64,000 bases of DNA from Amaricoccus sp. (lineage in GTDB: Bacteria > Pseudomonadota > Alphaproteobacteria > Rhodobacterales > Rhodobacteraceae), in contig NZ_JAGOMQ010000002.1 of the NCBI RefSeq assembly GCF_017993425.1, positions 124,001-188,000 of the forward strand. Direction: 5' to 3'. Position numbers and translations under genes: made by a program. The stretch's first letter is position 1. Each line of letters opens with the position of its first letter. Below, piece after piece: positions 53,233-63,476 of this stretch. Below the pieces are notes generated by a model that was not told where the DNA came from, made no database searches, and saw nothing but the letters and a program-made list of their open reading frames with translations.

Positions 53233-53672
53233 CCCGCGGGCGGGTCCTCGTCGTCGCGATCCTTGGCTTCGCGGCGCTCTTCGGGGCGGCGCTCTGGTGG
53301 TTCCAGACCTTCGCCTTCTACGAGCGCCAGTCCGGGACCGGCGCGCTCCGCGTCGCCGGCGCCGTCGTGCCCGTCGCCGACTACGAGGGCATCGACGCCA
53401 CGACCTCGCCGCTGAAGCTCCGCGGCTGCTTCCGCGTCGATCCCGCCGCCTTCGCCGCCGCCGCCCCGGCGCCGGCGCCCACCCCCCTCGTCGCGCCGTT
53501 CTGGTTCGGCTGCTTCGACGCGGGCGCGATCACCGCCGACCTCGCCGCCGGCCGCGCCCGCGCCTACGACCTGCGCTATCCCGAGCCCGACGGCTTCGAC
53601 ACCCTGGTCGCGATCTACCCCGACGGTCGCGGCTTCCTCTGGCGGCAGCTCGGCGCCGACTACGCCGGCTGA
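53229..53672 (+). CDS. DUF6446-family membrane protein
   Basis: A 147-residue protein with one N-terminal helix (about residues 5-25, [21 protein letters not shown]) and a periplasmic domain with two cysteines (RGCFRV, WFGCFD). It is the small protein normally found between glyQ and glyS in Rhodobacterales (DUF6446). GTG start overlaps the glyQ stop. Function unknown. Here the downstream neighbour is degP instead of glyS. Confidence 0.85.
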   Translation: MTRGRVLVVAILGFAALFGAALWWFQTFAFYERQSGTGALRVAGAVVPVADYEGIDATTSPLKLRGCFRVDPAAFAAAAPAPAPTPLVAPFWFGCFDAGAITADLAAGRARAYDLRYPEPDGFDTLVAIYPDGRGFLWRQLGADYAG

Positions 53673-53857
53673 CGCGCGGCTTGGCGCGCGGGGTCGACGG
53701 GGCTAGACTGCGCCGCGACGATCCCGCCCCATAACGGGGGCGTGACGGCACAGAGGCGTGACTTGCGCGATGCTTCGGTCGCGATCATGACACGGGGCAG
53801 GCGGCGCGGGACCGGCACGGACGGACGCTGCGCCGAGAAAACCATGGAGGTCGCTTG

Positions 53858-55384
<1,527 letters not shown>

Positions 55385-55409
55385 CGCCGCGCCCCCCTGC
55401 GGCCTCGCC

Positions 55410-55440
55410 GGCCCGTCCCCGCGAGGGGGCGGGCCGTTTG
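55410..55440 (+). terminator. Terminator of degP
   Basis: GGCCCGTCCCC (55410-55420), loop GCGA, and GGGGGCGGGCC (55425-55435) form an 11-bp stem with one T-G wobble, followed by GTTTGCTT. It starts 26 bp after the degP stop. Confidence 0.75.
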
Positions 55441-55468
55441 CTTGTGCGACGGCCCGCTTCGCACGGCC

Positions 55469-55511
55469 TGTTCACGCGTGAAAATTATCCAAGCCTTTGA
55501 TTTGTTTGGAT
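55469..55511. repeat. TTCACGCGTGAA element, copy 2
   Basis: Palindrome TTCACGCGTGAA at 55471-55482 with trailing AAGCC and TTGATTTGT, the same layout as at 31492-31534. It sits between the degP terminator and the large dispersed element, in the 503-bp gap between convergent genes. Confidence 0.6.
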
Positions 55512-55536
55512 TGGTTATAATATAACTTTTGCGCCC

Positions 55537-55859
55537 CACGCTGCACGACGCCTGTCTGCCCTGCTGACTCCACGTGGCCCCGAGCGACCGAAGCGGGCTT
55601 GCCCGCGAGGCCCGGCGCGACAAGCGAAAGCACGGCTTTCGCCGCGCCGACGGCTGGAGCGCGGTTGCGCGCGGAAGCCGTGAGGGGTCCAGATTTCCCC
55701 GTCGCTCGCAATCCGTCCGTGGGCGCCCCGGCGAGCGCGGCGACGCGCTCGCCCCCCGCAGGGGCGAGCGCGGACGGATTTGCCACGGGTCAAATCCGTC
55801 TGGCGTCACCGACGTGACCTGCTTCCGGCCGGGCTTCCGTTCCAATGTCGTGCAGTGTG
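55537..55859. repeat. Non-coding dispersed element, copy 2 (inverted)
   Basis: Ends CACGCTGCACGACG (55537-55550) and TGTCGTGCAGTGTG (55846-55859), with the same internal hairpin GACGGATTTG/CAAATCCGTC at 55773-55800 and the same order of GC-rich blocks as copy 1 (4383-4716) but reversed orientation. Left end repeat has two differences from the perfect repeat of copy 1. No coding content. Confidence 0.75.
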
Positions 55860-55860
55860 T

Positions 55861-55886
55861 TTGCAGGTGAATCGAACGGCTCCGCG
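55861..55886 (+). repeat. GTTCGATTC repeat family, copy 4
   Basis: Reads TTGCAGGTGAATCGAACGGC then TCCGCG, immediately after the right end of the dispersed element and just before the stop of the hydrolase gene. Confidence 0.5.
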
Positions 55887-55887
55887 C

Positions 55888-56655
55888 TCACTCCGCCAGA
55901 AAGGCCTCCACGGCGGCGACGAAGGCCTCGGGGGCCTCGGCGTGGAGCCAGTGGCCGACGCCGGGCAGGGCCTCGATGCGGGCGGCGGGGAAGCGCGCCT
56001 CGATCTCCGGGCGGTGCGCGTCGCGGACGTAGTCCGAAGCCCCGCCGACGAGGAAGAGCGTCTGGCCTTCGAAGCGGCCGGGCAGGTCGGGGAAGTCCAT
56101 GATCCCGGGCATCTGGTCGCCGAGCGCGTCGAGGTTGAGCTTCCAGGCGGCGCCCTCCTGGGTCAGCGCGAGGCTCTGGATCAGGAAGGCGCGCACCCCG
56201 GGCTCCGGCACGCTGGCGGCCAGCGCCGCGTCGGCGTCGGAGCGGCGCCGCACGCCCGAGAGGTCGAGGGCCTCCATCGCCCGCACGTAGCCGATCTGGC
56301 TGTGCCCGTAGCGCACCGGCGCGATGTCGTCGACGACGAGCCGCCCGACCCGCTCCGGCGCGGTCAGCGCCAGCGCCATCGCCGCCTTGCCGCCCATCGA
56401 GTGGCCGAGCACGTCCGCCCGCCCGCCGGCTTCCGCGGCGATCACCGCGGCGAGGTCGCCCGCCATCGCCTCGTAGCTGTGGACCGGATCCCGGAAGCTC
56501 TCGCCGTGGTTCCTCATGTCGACCACCAGCGTCTCGCGCCGGGCGGCGAAGCGGCGCGCCACCGCGTTCCAGTTGCGCGCCGAGCCGAAGAGCCCGTGCG
56601 CGATGACGAGCGGCGGCGCGCCCGTCGGCTGGCCGTGGCGGATCAGGTTCAGCAT
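55888..56655 (-). CDS. Alpha/beta-fold hydrolase (YbfF-like esterase)
   Basis: A 255-residue alpha/beta hydrolase. Oxyanion segment VIAHGLFGSARNWN, nucleophile elbow GHSMGGKAAM (Ser near residue 86), catalytic Asp in LVGGASDYV and His in GVGHWLHAE. The pattern MRNHGES and VVDDIAPVRY is that of the YbfF/ABHD11 group of acyl-CoA/ester hydrolases. It lies 52 bp after pcaB on the same strand and may be transcribed with the pca genes, but it is distinct from PcaD. Confidence 0.9.
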   Translation of the reverse strand: MLNLIRHGQPTGAPPLVIAHGLFGSARNWNAVARRFAARRETLVVDMRNHGESFRDPVHSYEAMAGDLAAVIAAEAGGRADVLGHSMGGKAAMALALTAPERVGRLVVDDIAPVRYGHSQIGYVRAMEALDLSGVRRRSDADAALAASVPEPGVRAFLIQSLALTQEGAAWKLNLDALGDQMPGIMDFPDLPGRFEGQTLFLVGGASDYVRDAHRPEIEARFPAARIEALPGVGHWLHAEAPEAFVAAVEAFLAE

Positions 56656-56707
56656 GGGGGCCCCCCTCGCGGCAAGGCCGGCAGGCTAGTCCCCCCGTCG
56701 CCCCGGT

Positions 56708-58009
56708 TCAATCGGCGGCGAGCGCCTCCTCGATCGCATCGCGCAGGCCGGCGAGACCGCGCCCGGGGTCGAGGTCGAGGACCGGCCCGCCGAGCCGGGC
56801 GATCGCCTGCGCCAGCGTCTCGTCCGCCGCGCGCCCCGTCACGGCGCGCTTGACGAGGGCCTGCGCCTCGGCGCGGGGCATCGTCTCCGCGAGCGCGAAG
56901 CTCGCCGCCTCGGCCATCACCGCGCCGCCGTCGAGCCCCAGCACCGCGCGCATCCGCTGCGCGTCCGGCGCCAGCGTGTCGGCGAGGGCCTGCGCGTGGC
57001 GGAGCGCCGCCGCCGCGGCGACGAGGCTCTGCGGCAGGACCAGCCATTCGAGGCCCCAGGCGGCGCCGTCGCGCTCCTCGGCGTGGAGCGCCGCGAGGTG
57101 CATCGGCGTCGCCAGCGCGGCGGCGAGGCGGGCGAGCGCGACGATGGTCTCGGCCCCGACCGGGTTCGCCTTCTGCGGCATGGTCGAGGAGCCGCCGCCC
57201 GCGCCGGCGCGGGCCTCGGCGCTCTCGGTGCGGCCCATCAGGATCAGGTCGCCCGCCATCTTGCCGAGCGCCCCGGTCAGCCCGGCGCACCAGCCGGCGA
57301 GCGCGCCCATGCCGCTGCGGTCGACGTGCCAGGCCGGCCCGGCGGCGAGCCCGAGCTCCGCCGCCATCGCCGCGGCGACCGCGCGGCCCTGCGGCGCGAT
57401 CGCCGCGTTCGAGCCGACGGCGCCGCCGAGCTGCACCCGCGCCACCCGCGGCCGCAGCCCGTCGAGCCCGGCGCGGAGCGCGGGCAGCGGCTGCCGCCAG
57501 CGGGCGACGCGCAGGCCGAAGGAGATCGGGGTCGCGACCTGGCTGCGGGTGCGGCCCGCCATCGGCAGGTCGGCCCAGGCGCGGGCGGCCGTGGCGAGGG
57601 CGGCGGCGAGCGCGTCGATCCGCGCGGCGAGGAGGTCGAGCGCGGCGGCGAGGCGGAGCGCGAGCGCGGTGTCGACGATGTCCTGGCTGGTCGCCCCCCA
57701 GTGCAGCCACTGGCCGGCCCCGGGGGCGAGCGCCTTGCGCAGCTCGGCCACCAGCGCCGGGACGGCGACGCCGGCCGAGGCGGTTCCCGCGGCGAGCGCC
57801 GCCGGCGCGACGGCGACGCCCGCGAGGCCCGCGTCGATCGCCGCGGCCGCCTCGGGCGGGATCACCCCGCAGGCGCCCTCGGCGCGGGCGAGCGCCCGCT
57901 CGACCCGCGTCATCGCGGCGACCGCGGCCGCGTCGGAGAAGAGCTCCCCGAGCTCGGCGTCGCCGAAGAGCGGGCCGAGGAGGGCGGAATCGAACGGGCT
58001 GACGGTCAT
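56708..58009 (-). CDS. pcaB: 3-carboxy-cis,cis-muconate cycloisomerase
   Basis: A 433-residue fumarase/aspartase-superfamily enzyme; second step of the protocatechuate branch (3-carboxymuconate to 4-carboxymuconolactone). Conserved TSQDIVDTALALRL, the superfamily signature GSSTMPQKANPV (GSSxMPxKxN) and HAEERDGAAWGLEW. Start at 58009 (MTVSPFDSALLGPLFGD) matches the family; the frame is open to 58102. It is separated from pcaG by 120 bp, which contain a CACGCGTG palindrome, so it may have its own promoter. Confidence 0.94.
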   Translation of the reverse strand: MTVSPFDSALLGPLFGDAELGELFSDAAAVAAMTRVERALARAEGACGVIPPEAAAAIDAGLAGVAVAPAALAAGTASAGVAVPALVAELRKALAPGAGQWLHWGATSQDIVDTALALRLAAALDLLAARIDALAAALATAARAWADLPMAGRTRSQVATPISFGLRVARWRQPLPALRAGLDGLRPRVARVQLGGAVGSNAAIAPQGRAVAAAMAAELGLAAGPAWHVDRSGMGALAGWCAGLTGALGKMAGDLILMGRTESAEARAGAGGGSSTMPQKANPVGAETIVALARLAAALATPMHLAALHAEERDGAAWGLEWLVLPQSLVAAAAALRHAQALADTLAPDAQRMRAVLGLDGGAVMAEAASFALAETMPRAEAQALVKRAVTGRAADETLAQAIARLGGPVLDLDPGRGLAGLRDAIEEALAAD

Positions 58010-58064
58010 CGCCGGCCCGCAGGCCCGGCGGGGGCGCGGCCCCCACGGGGGGGCGCCGGAGCGC

Positions 58065-58089
58065 ATAACACGCGTGATAGAGGGGTCAA
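58065..58089 (-). promoter_or_regulatory. CACGCGTG palindrome and TTGACC upstream of pcaB
   Basis: On the minus strand TTGACC (58084-58089) is followed by CTATCACGCGTGTTAT (58065-58080), the same arrangement as at the his cluster. If TTGACC is a -35 box, the palindrome falls between -35 and -10 of a promoter for pcaB, as an operator would. Inference only. Confidence 0.5.
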
Positions 58090-58129
58090 CACATTGAAAC
58101 AACGTGTATATTCACGGAAGGCCCTTGCC

Positions 58130-58756
58130 TCAGACATCGAAGAACACCGTCTCGCCCTCGCCCTGCAGGCGGATGTCGAAGCGGTAGACCGGCTTGCCGT
58201 CGCGCAGCTCGCGCCTGGCGATCAGCGTCGGGCGGCGCGACTCGTGCTCGATGAGGCCGAGGACCGGGTCGGCGGCGTTCGCCTCGGCCTCGTCGTCGAA
58301 GTACATGCGGGTGTTGAGCCCGACGTTGATGCCGCGCGCGACGATCCAGAGGTTGAGATGCGGCGCCATCCGGCGGCCGTTCCGCCCCATCACCGACCCG
58401 GGCTTCACCGTCTCGAAGCTGTAGAGCCCGGTGGCGAAGTCCGAGATCACCCGGCCCCAGCCGCGGAAGCCTTCCTCGACCTCGGCGCTGCGGCCGTCGA
58501 GCGGGCTCGCGTGGACGCCGGCGGCGTTGGCCTGCCAGACCTCGATCAGCACGTCCTTGAGCGGGCTGCCGGTCCCGTCGATCACCACGCCCTCGACGGC
58601 GATGCGCTCGCCCCTGGCGTTCGGGCCGGCGATGTCGTGGCCGAGCTCCCGGTCGAAGATCCTGAACCCGGCCGCCCCGGGGGCGAGGCCGATATGGACG
58701 TAGGGCCCGGCGGTCTGCGACGCGGTCTCGCGCAGGTAGCTCAGCGGTTGCGGCAT
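58130..58756 (-). CDS. pcaG: Protocatechuate 3,4-dioxygenase, alpha subunit
   Basis: A 208-residue subunit of the non-haem Fe(III) intradiol dioxygenase. Typical start ETASQTAGPYVHIGLAPGAAGF, VLIEVWQANAAG and APHLNLWIVARGINVGLNTRMYF. It lacks the iron-ligand Tyr/His set, which are in PcaH, as expected. It begins 3 bp after pcaH with ribosome site GGAAGGGAA. Confidence 0.96.
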   Translation of the reverse strand: MPQPLSYLRETASQTAGPYVHIGLAPGAAGFRIFDRELGHDIAGPNARGERIAVEGVVIDGTGSPLKDVLIEVWQANAAGVHASPLDGRSAEVEEGFRGWGRVISDFATGLYSFETVKPGSVMGRNGRRMAPHLNLWIVARGINVGLNTRMYFDDEAEANAADPVLGLIEHESRRPTLIARRELRDGKPVYRFDIRLQGEGETVFFDV

Positions 58757-58759
58757 GGC

Positions 58760-59881
<1,122 letters not shown>

Positions 59882-59889
<8 letters not shown>

Positions 59890-60673
59890 GGCCGGTCTCC
59901 CAGAGGAAGCCCGCGATCAGCCCGGCGACCACGTCGGGCCGCTCGACGCCGGGGATGTGGCCGGCGCCGGGGATGACCTCGAGCCGCGCCCCGGGGATCA
60001 GCGCCGCGGTGGCGCGCACGAGGTCGGGCGGCGTCGAGCCGTCGAGCTCGCCCACCATGGCGAGCGTCGGCAGCCGGAGCCCGCGCGTGTCCGCGGTCAG
60101 GTCGGCGTCGCGGATGGCGCCGCAGGTCGCCACGTAGCCGTCGAGCGGCGAGCGCAGCAGCATGTTGCGCCAGAGCGGGAAGCCCGGGTCGGCGTCGCGG
60201 AACCTCGGCGAGAACCAGAGCTGGAGGATGCGGTCGGCGAGGGCGCCGATGCCCTGCCTGGAGACGACGCCGATCCGCTCGTTCCAACTCGCCTCGGTCC
60301 CGATCCTCGCCGCCGTGCCGGAGAGGACGAGGACGCGCACGAGATCGGGCCGCCGCGCCGCCAGCGACTGGGCGATCAGCCCGCCGACGGACAGGCCGAC
60401 CACCGCCGCGCCGGCCACGCCGAGCGCGTCGAGGATCCCGGCGAGGTCGTCGGCGAGGTCCTCGATCCGCCACGGCCCCGGCGCGCCGTCGGAGAGCCCG
60501 TGGCCGCGCTTGTCGTAGCGGATGACGCGGAGCCCGGCGGGCAGCAGCGGCAGCACCGCGTCCCAGACCCGCAGGTCGGTGCCGAGCGAGTTGGCGAGGA
60601 CCAGCGCCGGCGCGCCCGCCTCGCCGGTCGTCTCCACATGGAAGGCGAGCCCGTTGACCTTGATGGCGTGCAT
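59882..60673 (-). CDS. pcaD: 3-oxoadipate enol-lactonase
   Basis: A 263-residue alpha/beta hydrolase opening the enol-lactone to 3-oxoadipate. Oxyanion LANSLGTDLRVWD, nucleophile VGLSVGGLIAQSLA, catalytic Asp in VGELDGSTPP and His in GAGHIPGVERP. First gene of the pcaDCHGB operon, with GGGAGG 8 bases before the ATG at 60673. Regulated by PcaQ through the intergenic site. Confidence 0.95.
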
Positions 60674-60745
60674 TCTCGTGTCCTCCCTGGGCGGTAGTTT
60701 CCCAGCTTGCATCGGTTATGTAAAATGATATGTCAGGCGAAACTC

Positions 60746-60761
60746 ATAACCGAAAGGCTAT
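60746..60761. promoter_or_regulatory. PcaQ box between pcaD and pcaQ
   Basis: ATAACC-GAAA-GGCTAT, a single mismatch from the inverted repeat ATAACC-N4-GGTTAT; the published Sinorhizobium PcaQ site is of the ATAACC-N4-GGTTAA type. A further GGTTAT half site lies at 60714-60719. The box ends 2 bp before the pcaQ start and is about 73 bp from pcaD, fitting activation of pcaD and autorepression of pcaQ. Confidence 0.7.
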
Positions 60762-60763
60762 GG

Positions 60764-61660
60764 ATGAACGCCATCGGCTACCGCCATCTGCGCGCCTTCA
60801 TCGCCGTGGCGCGCCATGACAGCGTCGGTCAGGCGGCGGAGGCGCTGGCGATCTCGCAGCCCGCGGTGTCGAAGACGCTGCGCGAGCTCGAGGACCGGCT
60901 CGGGGTGGCGCTCTTCGACCGGATCGGCCGGCGGCTGCGGCTGACCGAGGCGGGCCGGCTGTTCCGGAAGCACGCCGGCCAGTCGCTCATCGAGCTCGAG
61001 CGCGGCGTCCATGCGCTGGCCGAGCCGGCGCGGCGCCGCGGCCGCATCGCCGTCGGCGTGCTGCCGACCGTCGCCACGAGGATCATGCCGCGCGCCGCGC
61101 TCGCCTTCGCCGCGGCGACGCCGGGCGGCGCGCTGACCGTGGTCACCGGAGCGAACCGGCACCTCCTGTCGCAGCTCCGCGACGGCATGCTGGAGCTGGT
61201 CGTCGGCCGGCTCGCCGAGCCGGCCGCGATGACCGGGCTCGTCTTCGAGCAGCTCTACGTCGAGCCGGTGGTCGCGGTCGTGCGCCCCGGCCATCCGCTC
61301 GCCGGCGCCGCGAGCCCGCGCTTCGGGGACTTCCCGCTGGTGCTGCCGCCGCCCGACGCGGTGATCCGCCCGGCGGTGGCGCAGTATTTCCTCAGCCTTG
61401 GCGAGGAGCCGCCCGAGGCCTTCGTCGAGACGGTGTCGCTCGCGGTCGGCCGCGGCCTCGCGCTCGCCTCCGACGCGGTCTGGTTCATCTCGCGGGGCGT
61501 GGTGGCGGAGGAGCTCGACCGCGGCGACCTCGTCGCCCTGGACCTGCGCGGCCCCCCGGTCACCGCCGGCCCGGTCGGCCTGACCCGCCGCGCCGGCGCC
61601 GAGCCCTCCGCGGACGTCCAGTCGCTGATGCGCGCGCTCCGCGCCGCCGCGGCGGGGTAG
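60764..61660 (+). CDS. pcaQ: LysR-family regulator PcaQ
   Basis: A 298-residue LysR activator of the protocatechuate operon, normally responding to carboxymuconolactone-type intermediates. HTH: RHLRAFIAVARHDSVGQAAEALAISQPAVSKTLRELEDRLGVALFDRIGRRLRLTEAG. Effector domain from about residue 90 with IAVGVLPTVATRIMPRA. Divergent from pcaD, 90 bp apart. AAAGG ribosome site before ATG. Confidence 0.94.
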   Translation: MNAIGYRHLRAFIAVARHDSVGQAAEALAISQPAVSKTLRELEDRLGVALFDRIGRRLRLTEAGRLFRKHAGQSLIELERGVHALAEPARRRGRIAVGVLPTVATRIMPRAALAFAAATPGGALTVVTGANRHLLSQLRDGMLELVVGRLAEPAAMTGLVFEQLYVEPVVAVVRPGHPLAGAASPRFGDFPLVLPPPDAVIRPAVAQYFLSLGEEPPEAFVETVSLAVGRGLALASDAVWFISRGVVAEELDRGDLVALDLRGPPVTAGPVGLTRRAGAEPSADVQSLMRALRAAAAG

Positions 61661-61703
61661 GGGGCGTGCGCCCGCTCAGTGGCCGTGGCGGTTGGGCGGC
61701 GGC

Positions 61704-61889
61704 CTACCGGCCGTCCTCGGCGCGGGCGGCCTCGGCCTTGCGGCGCTCGTTGCGGCGCATCTCCGAGGCGAGCAGGACCAGCGCGTCGTCGAGCTCCTCG
61801 GCGAGGCCGGGGAGCGCGTTGGTCTGCGCGTAGACGCGCAGCTCGCTCAGGATGTCGTAGAGCTGGGCGTCGTTCTCGGGCAGGTACAT
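61704..61889 (-). CDS. Small conserved helical protein
   Basis: A 61-residue acidic helical protein, MYLPENDAQLYDILSELRVYAQTNALPGLAEELDDALVLLASEMRRNERRK. It looks like a conserved short Rhodobacterales protein but no function is known. Start 61889 was preferred to the open frame up to 62036 because the preceding residues are unlike the compact helix; a clear ribosome site is absent. Convergent with pcaQ. The 61890-62067 gap contains no recognised feature. Confidence 0.6.
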   Translation of the reverse strand: MYLPENDAQLYDILSELRVYAQTNALPGLAEELDDALVLLASEMRRNERRKAEAARAEDGR

Positions 61890-62067
61890 GGGCGTCTGGC
61901 GCAGGCTTTCAGGTTCGAGCCGGACACTAGGACCAAACGCCGCGCCGCGATAGGGGAAACTTGCCGCCCCGGGGCGGGGCAGGCGGATACTGGCCGATTG
62001 GTTAAGCGTTTCAATCGTCAAGCGGCAATTTCTCATCCGGATGCGCGGATGACGCGCCGCAAGCCGC

Positions 62068-62547
62068 TCAGCGCCGGGCGGGCAGCCAGGCGGTGGCCTC
62101 GACCTCGACCAGCACCTCGGCCGAGGGCATCAGCCCGCTTACCTCGACCACCGTCGAGACCGGCGGCTCGTCGGGGAAGAATTGCCGGCGCACCGCGTTG
62201 TAGCGGGGGAAGTGGTCGAGGTCGGTGAAGTACTGCACCAGCTTGAAGACATCGGCCATCGTGCCGCCGGCGTCCTCGATGGTGGCGCGCACCCGGTCGA
62301 GCACGAACCAGCTCTGCGCGAGAATCGGCCCGTCCCTGGCGTCGGCCGAGAACTCGCCGGTGGCGCCGATCGTCTCGGGGATCCCCGGCGGCAGGTCGGC
62401 GAAGCCGCGCACCACCCGGCCGGCGGCGGCGTCGAGCGGCACGATCCCCGAGAGGAAGACGAAGTCGCCGCGCCGCCGCCAGGCGGCGTAGCGGGCGAGG
62501 GGCCTCGCCGGCCCCGTCCTGTCCGTCGTGCTCCGGTCCGTCGTCAT
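62068..62547 (-). CDS. RidA-family protein
   Basis: A 159-residue protein of the RidA/YjgF/UK114 family, which deaminate reactive enamine/imine intermediates. Features: RRGDFVFLSGIVPLDAAAGRVV, PETIGATGEFS, ARDGPILAQSWFVLDRVRATIEDAGGTMADVFKLVQYFTDL, FFPDEPPVSTVVEVSGLMPSAEVLVEVEATAW. The RidA arginine equivalent is not clearly at the expected place, so it may be a non-archetypal member. GGGAGG ribosome site. Overlaps the NAD(P)H dehydrogenase stop (ATGA). Confidence 0.9.
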   Translation of the reverse strand: MTTDRSTTDRTGPARPLARYAAWRRRGDFVFLSGIVPLDAAAGRVVRGFADLPPGIPETIGATGEFSADARDGPILAQSWFVLDRVRATIEDAGGTMADVFKLVQYFTDLDHFPRYNAVRRQFFPDEPPVSTVVEVSGLMPSAEVLVEVEATAWLPARR

Positions 62548-63143
62548 GGCGCGACCTCCCTGATCGTCGCGGTCACCCGGCCGACGAAGGCGTCGCGGCG
62601 GCCGGCGTCGGCGTTGTCCATCGAATAGAGCTGGCGCCAGATCACCCGGCAGCGCGGGTGGAACAGCGGCCGCATCCCGCGGGTCAGCAGGCTGCGGCAG
62701 GGGTCGCGGATCAGCTTCAGCCACCACCACGGGCTGCCGCTGGTCGTCACCGCGACGAAGAGGCGGATGTTGTCGAGCTTGCGCGTCACGATGCCGAGCC
62801 GGGACTTCGGGATGTCGAAGGTGACCCCGGGCAGCCAGACCCGCTCCAGCCAGCCCTTGAGCATCGCCGGGGGCCCGTACCACCAGGTCGGGAACACCAG
62901 CACCAGCGCCTCGGCCCAGCGCAGGTCGTCGAGATGCCCGGCGACCTTCGCCTCGCAGGCGGCGACGTCGGCGAAGTAGTCGCGCCATTCCTGCGGCCGG
63001 ATCACCGGGTCGAAGTCCTCGGCGTAGAGGTCGCGCAGCCGCACCTCGTGCCCCGCGCCGGCGAGCGTCTCGGTCACCGCCCCGCAGAGCCGCGCCGCGA
63101 GGCTGTCGCCGCAGGGATGGCAGAAGACGACGAGCGCCCTCAT
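62544..63143 (-). CDS. NAD(P)H dehydrogenase (quinone)-like flavodoxin-fold protein
   Basis: A 199-residue flavodoxin-fold reductase of the NQO1/KefF/MdaB type. ALVVFCHPCGDSLAARLCGAV, LRDLYAEDFDPVI, VLVFPTWWYGPPAMLKGWLERVWLPGVTFD and LFVAVTTSGSPWWW are characteristic; FMN or FAD cofactor is expected. The ATG, ribosome site and 5' region lie in a 50-bp unit duplicated upstream (63131-63230). Operon with the RidA gene. Confidence 0.9.
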   Translation of the reverse strand: MRALVVFCHPCGDSLAARLCGAVTETLAGAGHEVRLRDLYAEDFDPVIRPQEWRDYFADVAACEAKVAGHLDDLRWAEALVLVFPTWWYGPPAMLKGWLERVWLPGVTFDIPKSRLGIVTRKLDNIRLFVAVTTSGSPWWWLKLIRDPCRSLLTRGMRPLFHPRCRVIWRQLYSMDNADAGRRDAFVGRVTATIREVAP

Positions 63144-63240
63144 GCGCCCGCCGCCTTCCCCGTCGCGCGCAGTCCGTCCGCGAGCGCCCTCATGCGCCCG
63201 CCGCCTTCCCCGTCGCGCGCAGTCCGTCCGCGAGCGCCCT
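63131..63240. repeat. 50-bp perfect tandem duplication at a gene start
   Basis: Bases 63131-63180 are repeated exactly at 63181-63230, and the first 10 bases again at 63231-63240. The unit contains the start codon and ribosome site of the NAD(P)H dehydrogenase gene, so a second, out-of-context start lies 50 bp upstream. The downstream half of the unit merges with a remnant of the dispersed repeat. Confidence 0.9.
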
Positions 63241-63290
63241 GGCGAGCGCGGCGACGCGCTCGCCAGGGGTCGAATCCGTCTGGCTGCGGC
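63170..63290. repeat. Remnant of the dispersed element, copy 3
   Basis: CAGTCCGTCCG, then GGCGAGCG, CGGCGACG, CGCTCGCC (a hairpin) and GGGTCGAATCCGTCTGGC reproduce in order parts of copy 2 (55705-55805) with an internal deletion that removes the GACGGATTTG arm. Terminal inverted repeats are absent. This lies in the 333-bp gap before the binding-protein gene; 63291-63476 shows nothing else. Confidence 0.55.
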
Positions 63291-63476
63291 GTCGCGGCCC
63301 ATTCCGCCCGATCCGTGGCTTCAGCCGGGATGAGGGAATGCCGCAGGCCGCCCGGCAGGCGCTTCGCGCCCGCCCGGGCAGGCGCGCCGACGCCCCCCCG
63401 AGATGTCGCCCGGCCCGGGCGCAACCGCGGACTCCGGGCCGGGGAGGGGACGCGCGTCCGCGACGACTGCTCGCCC

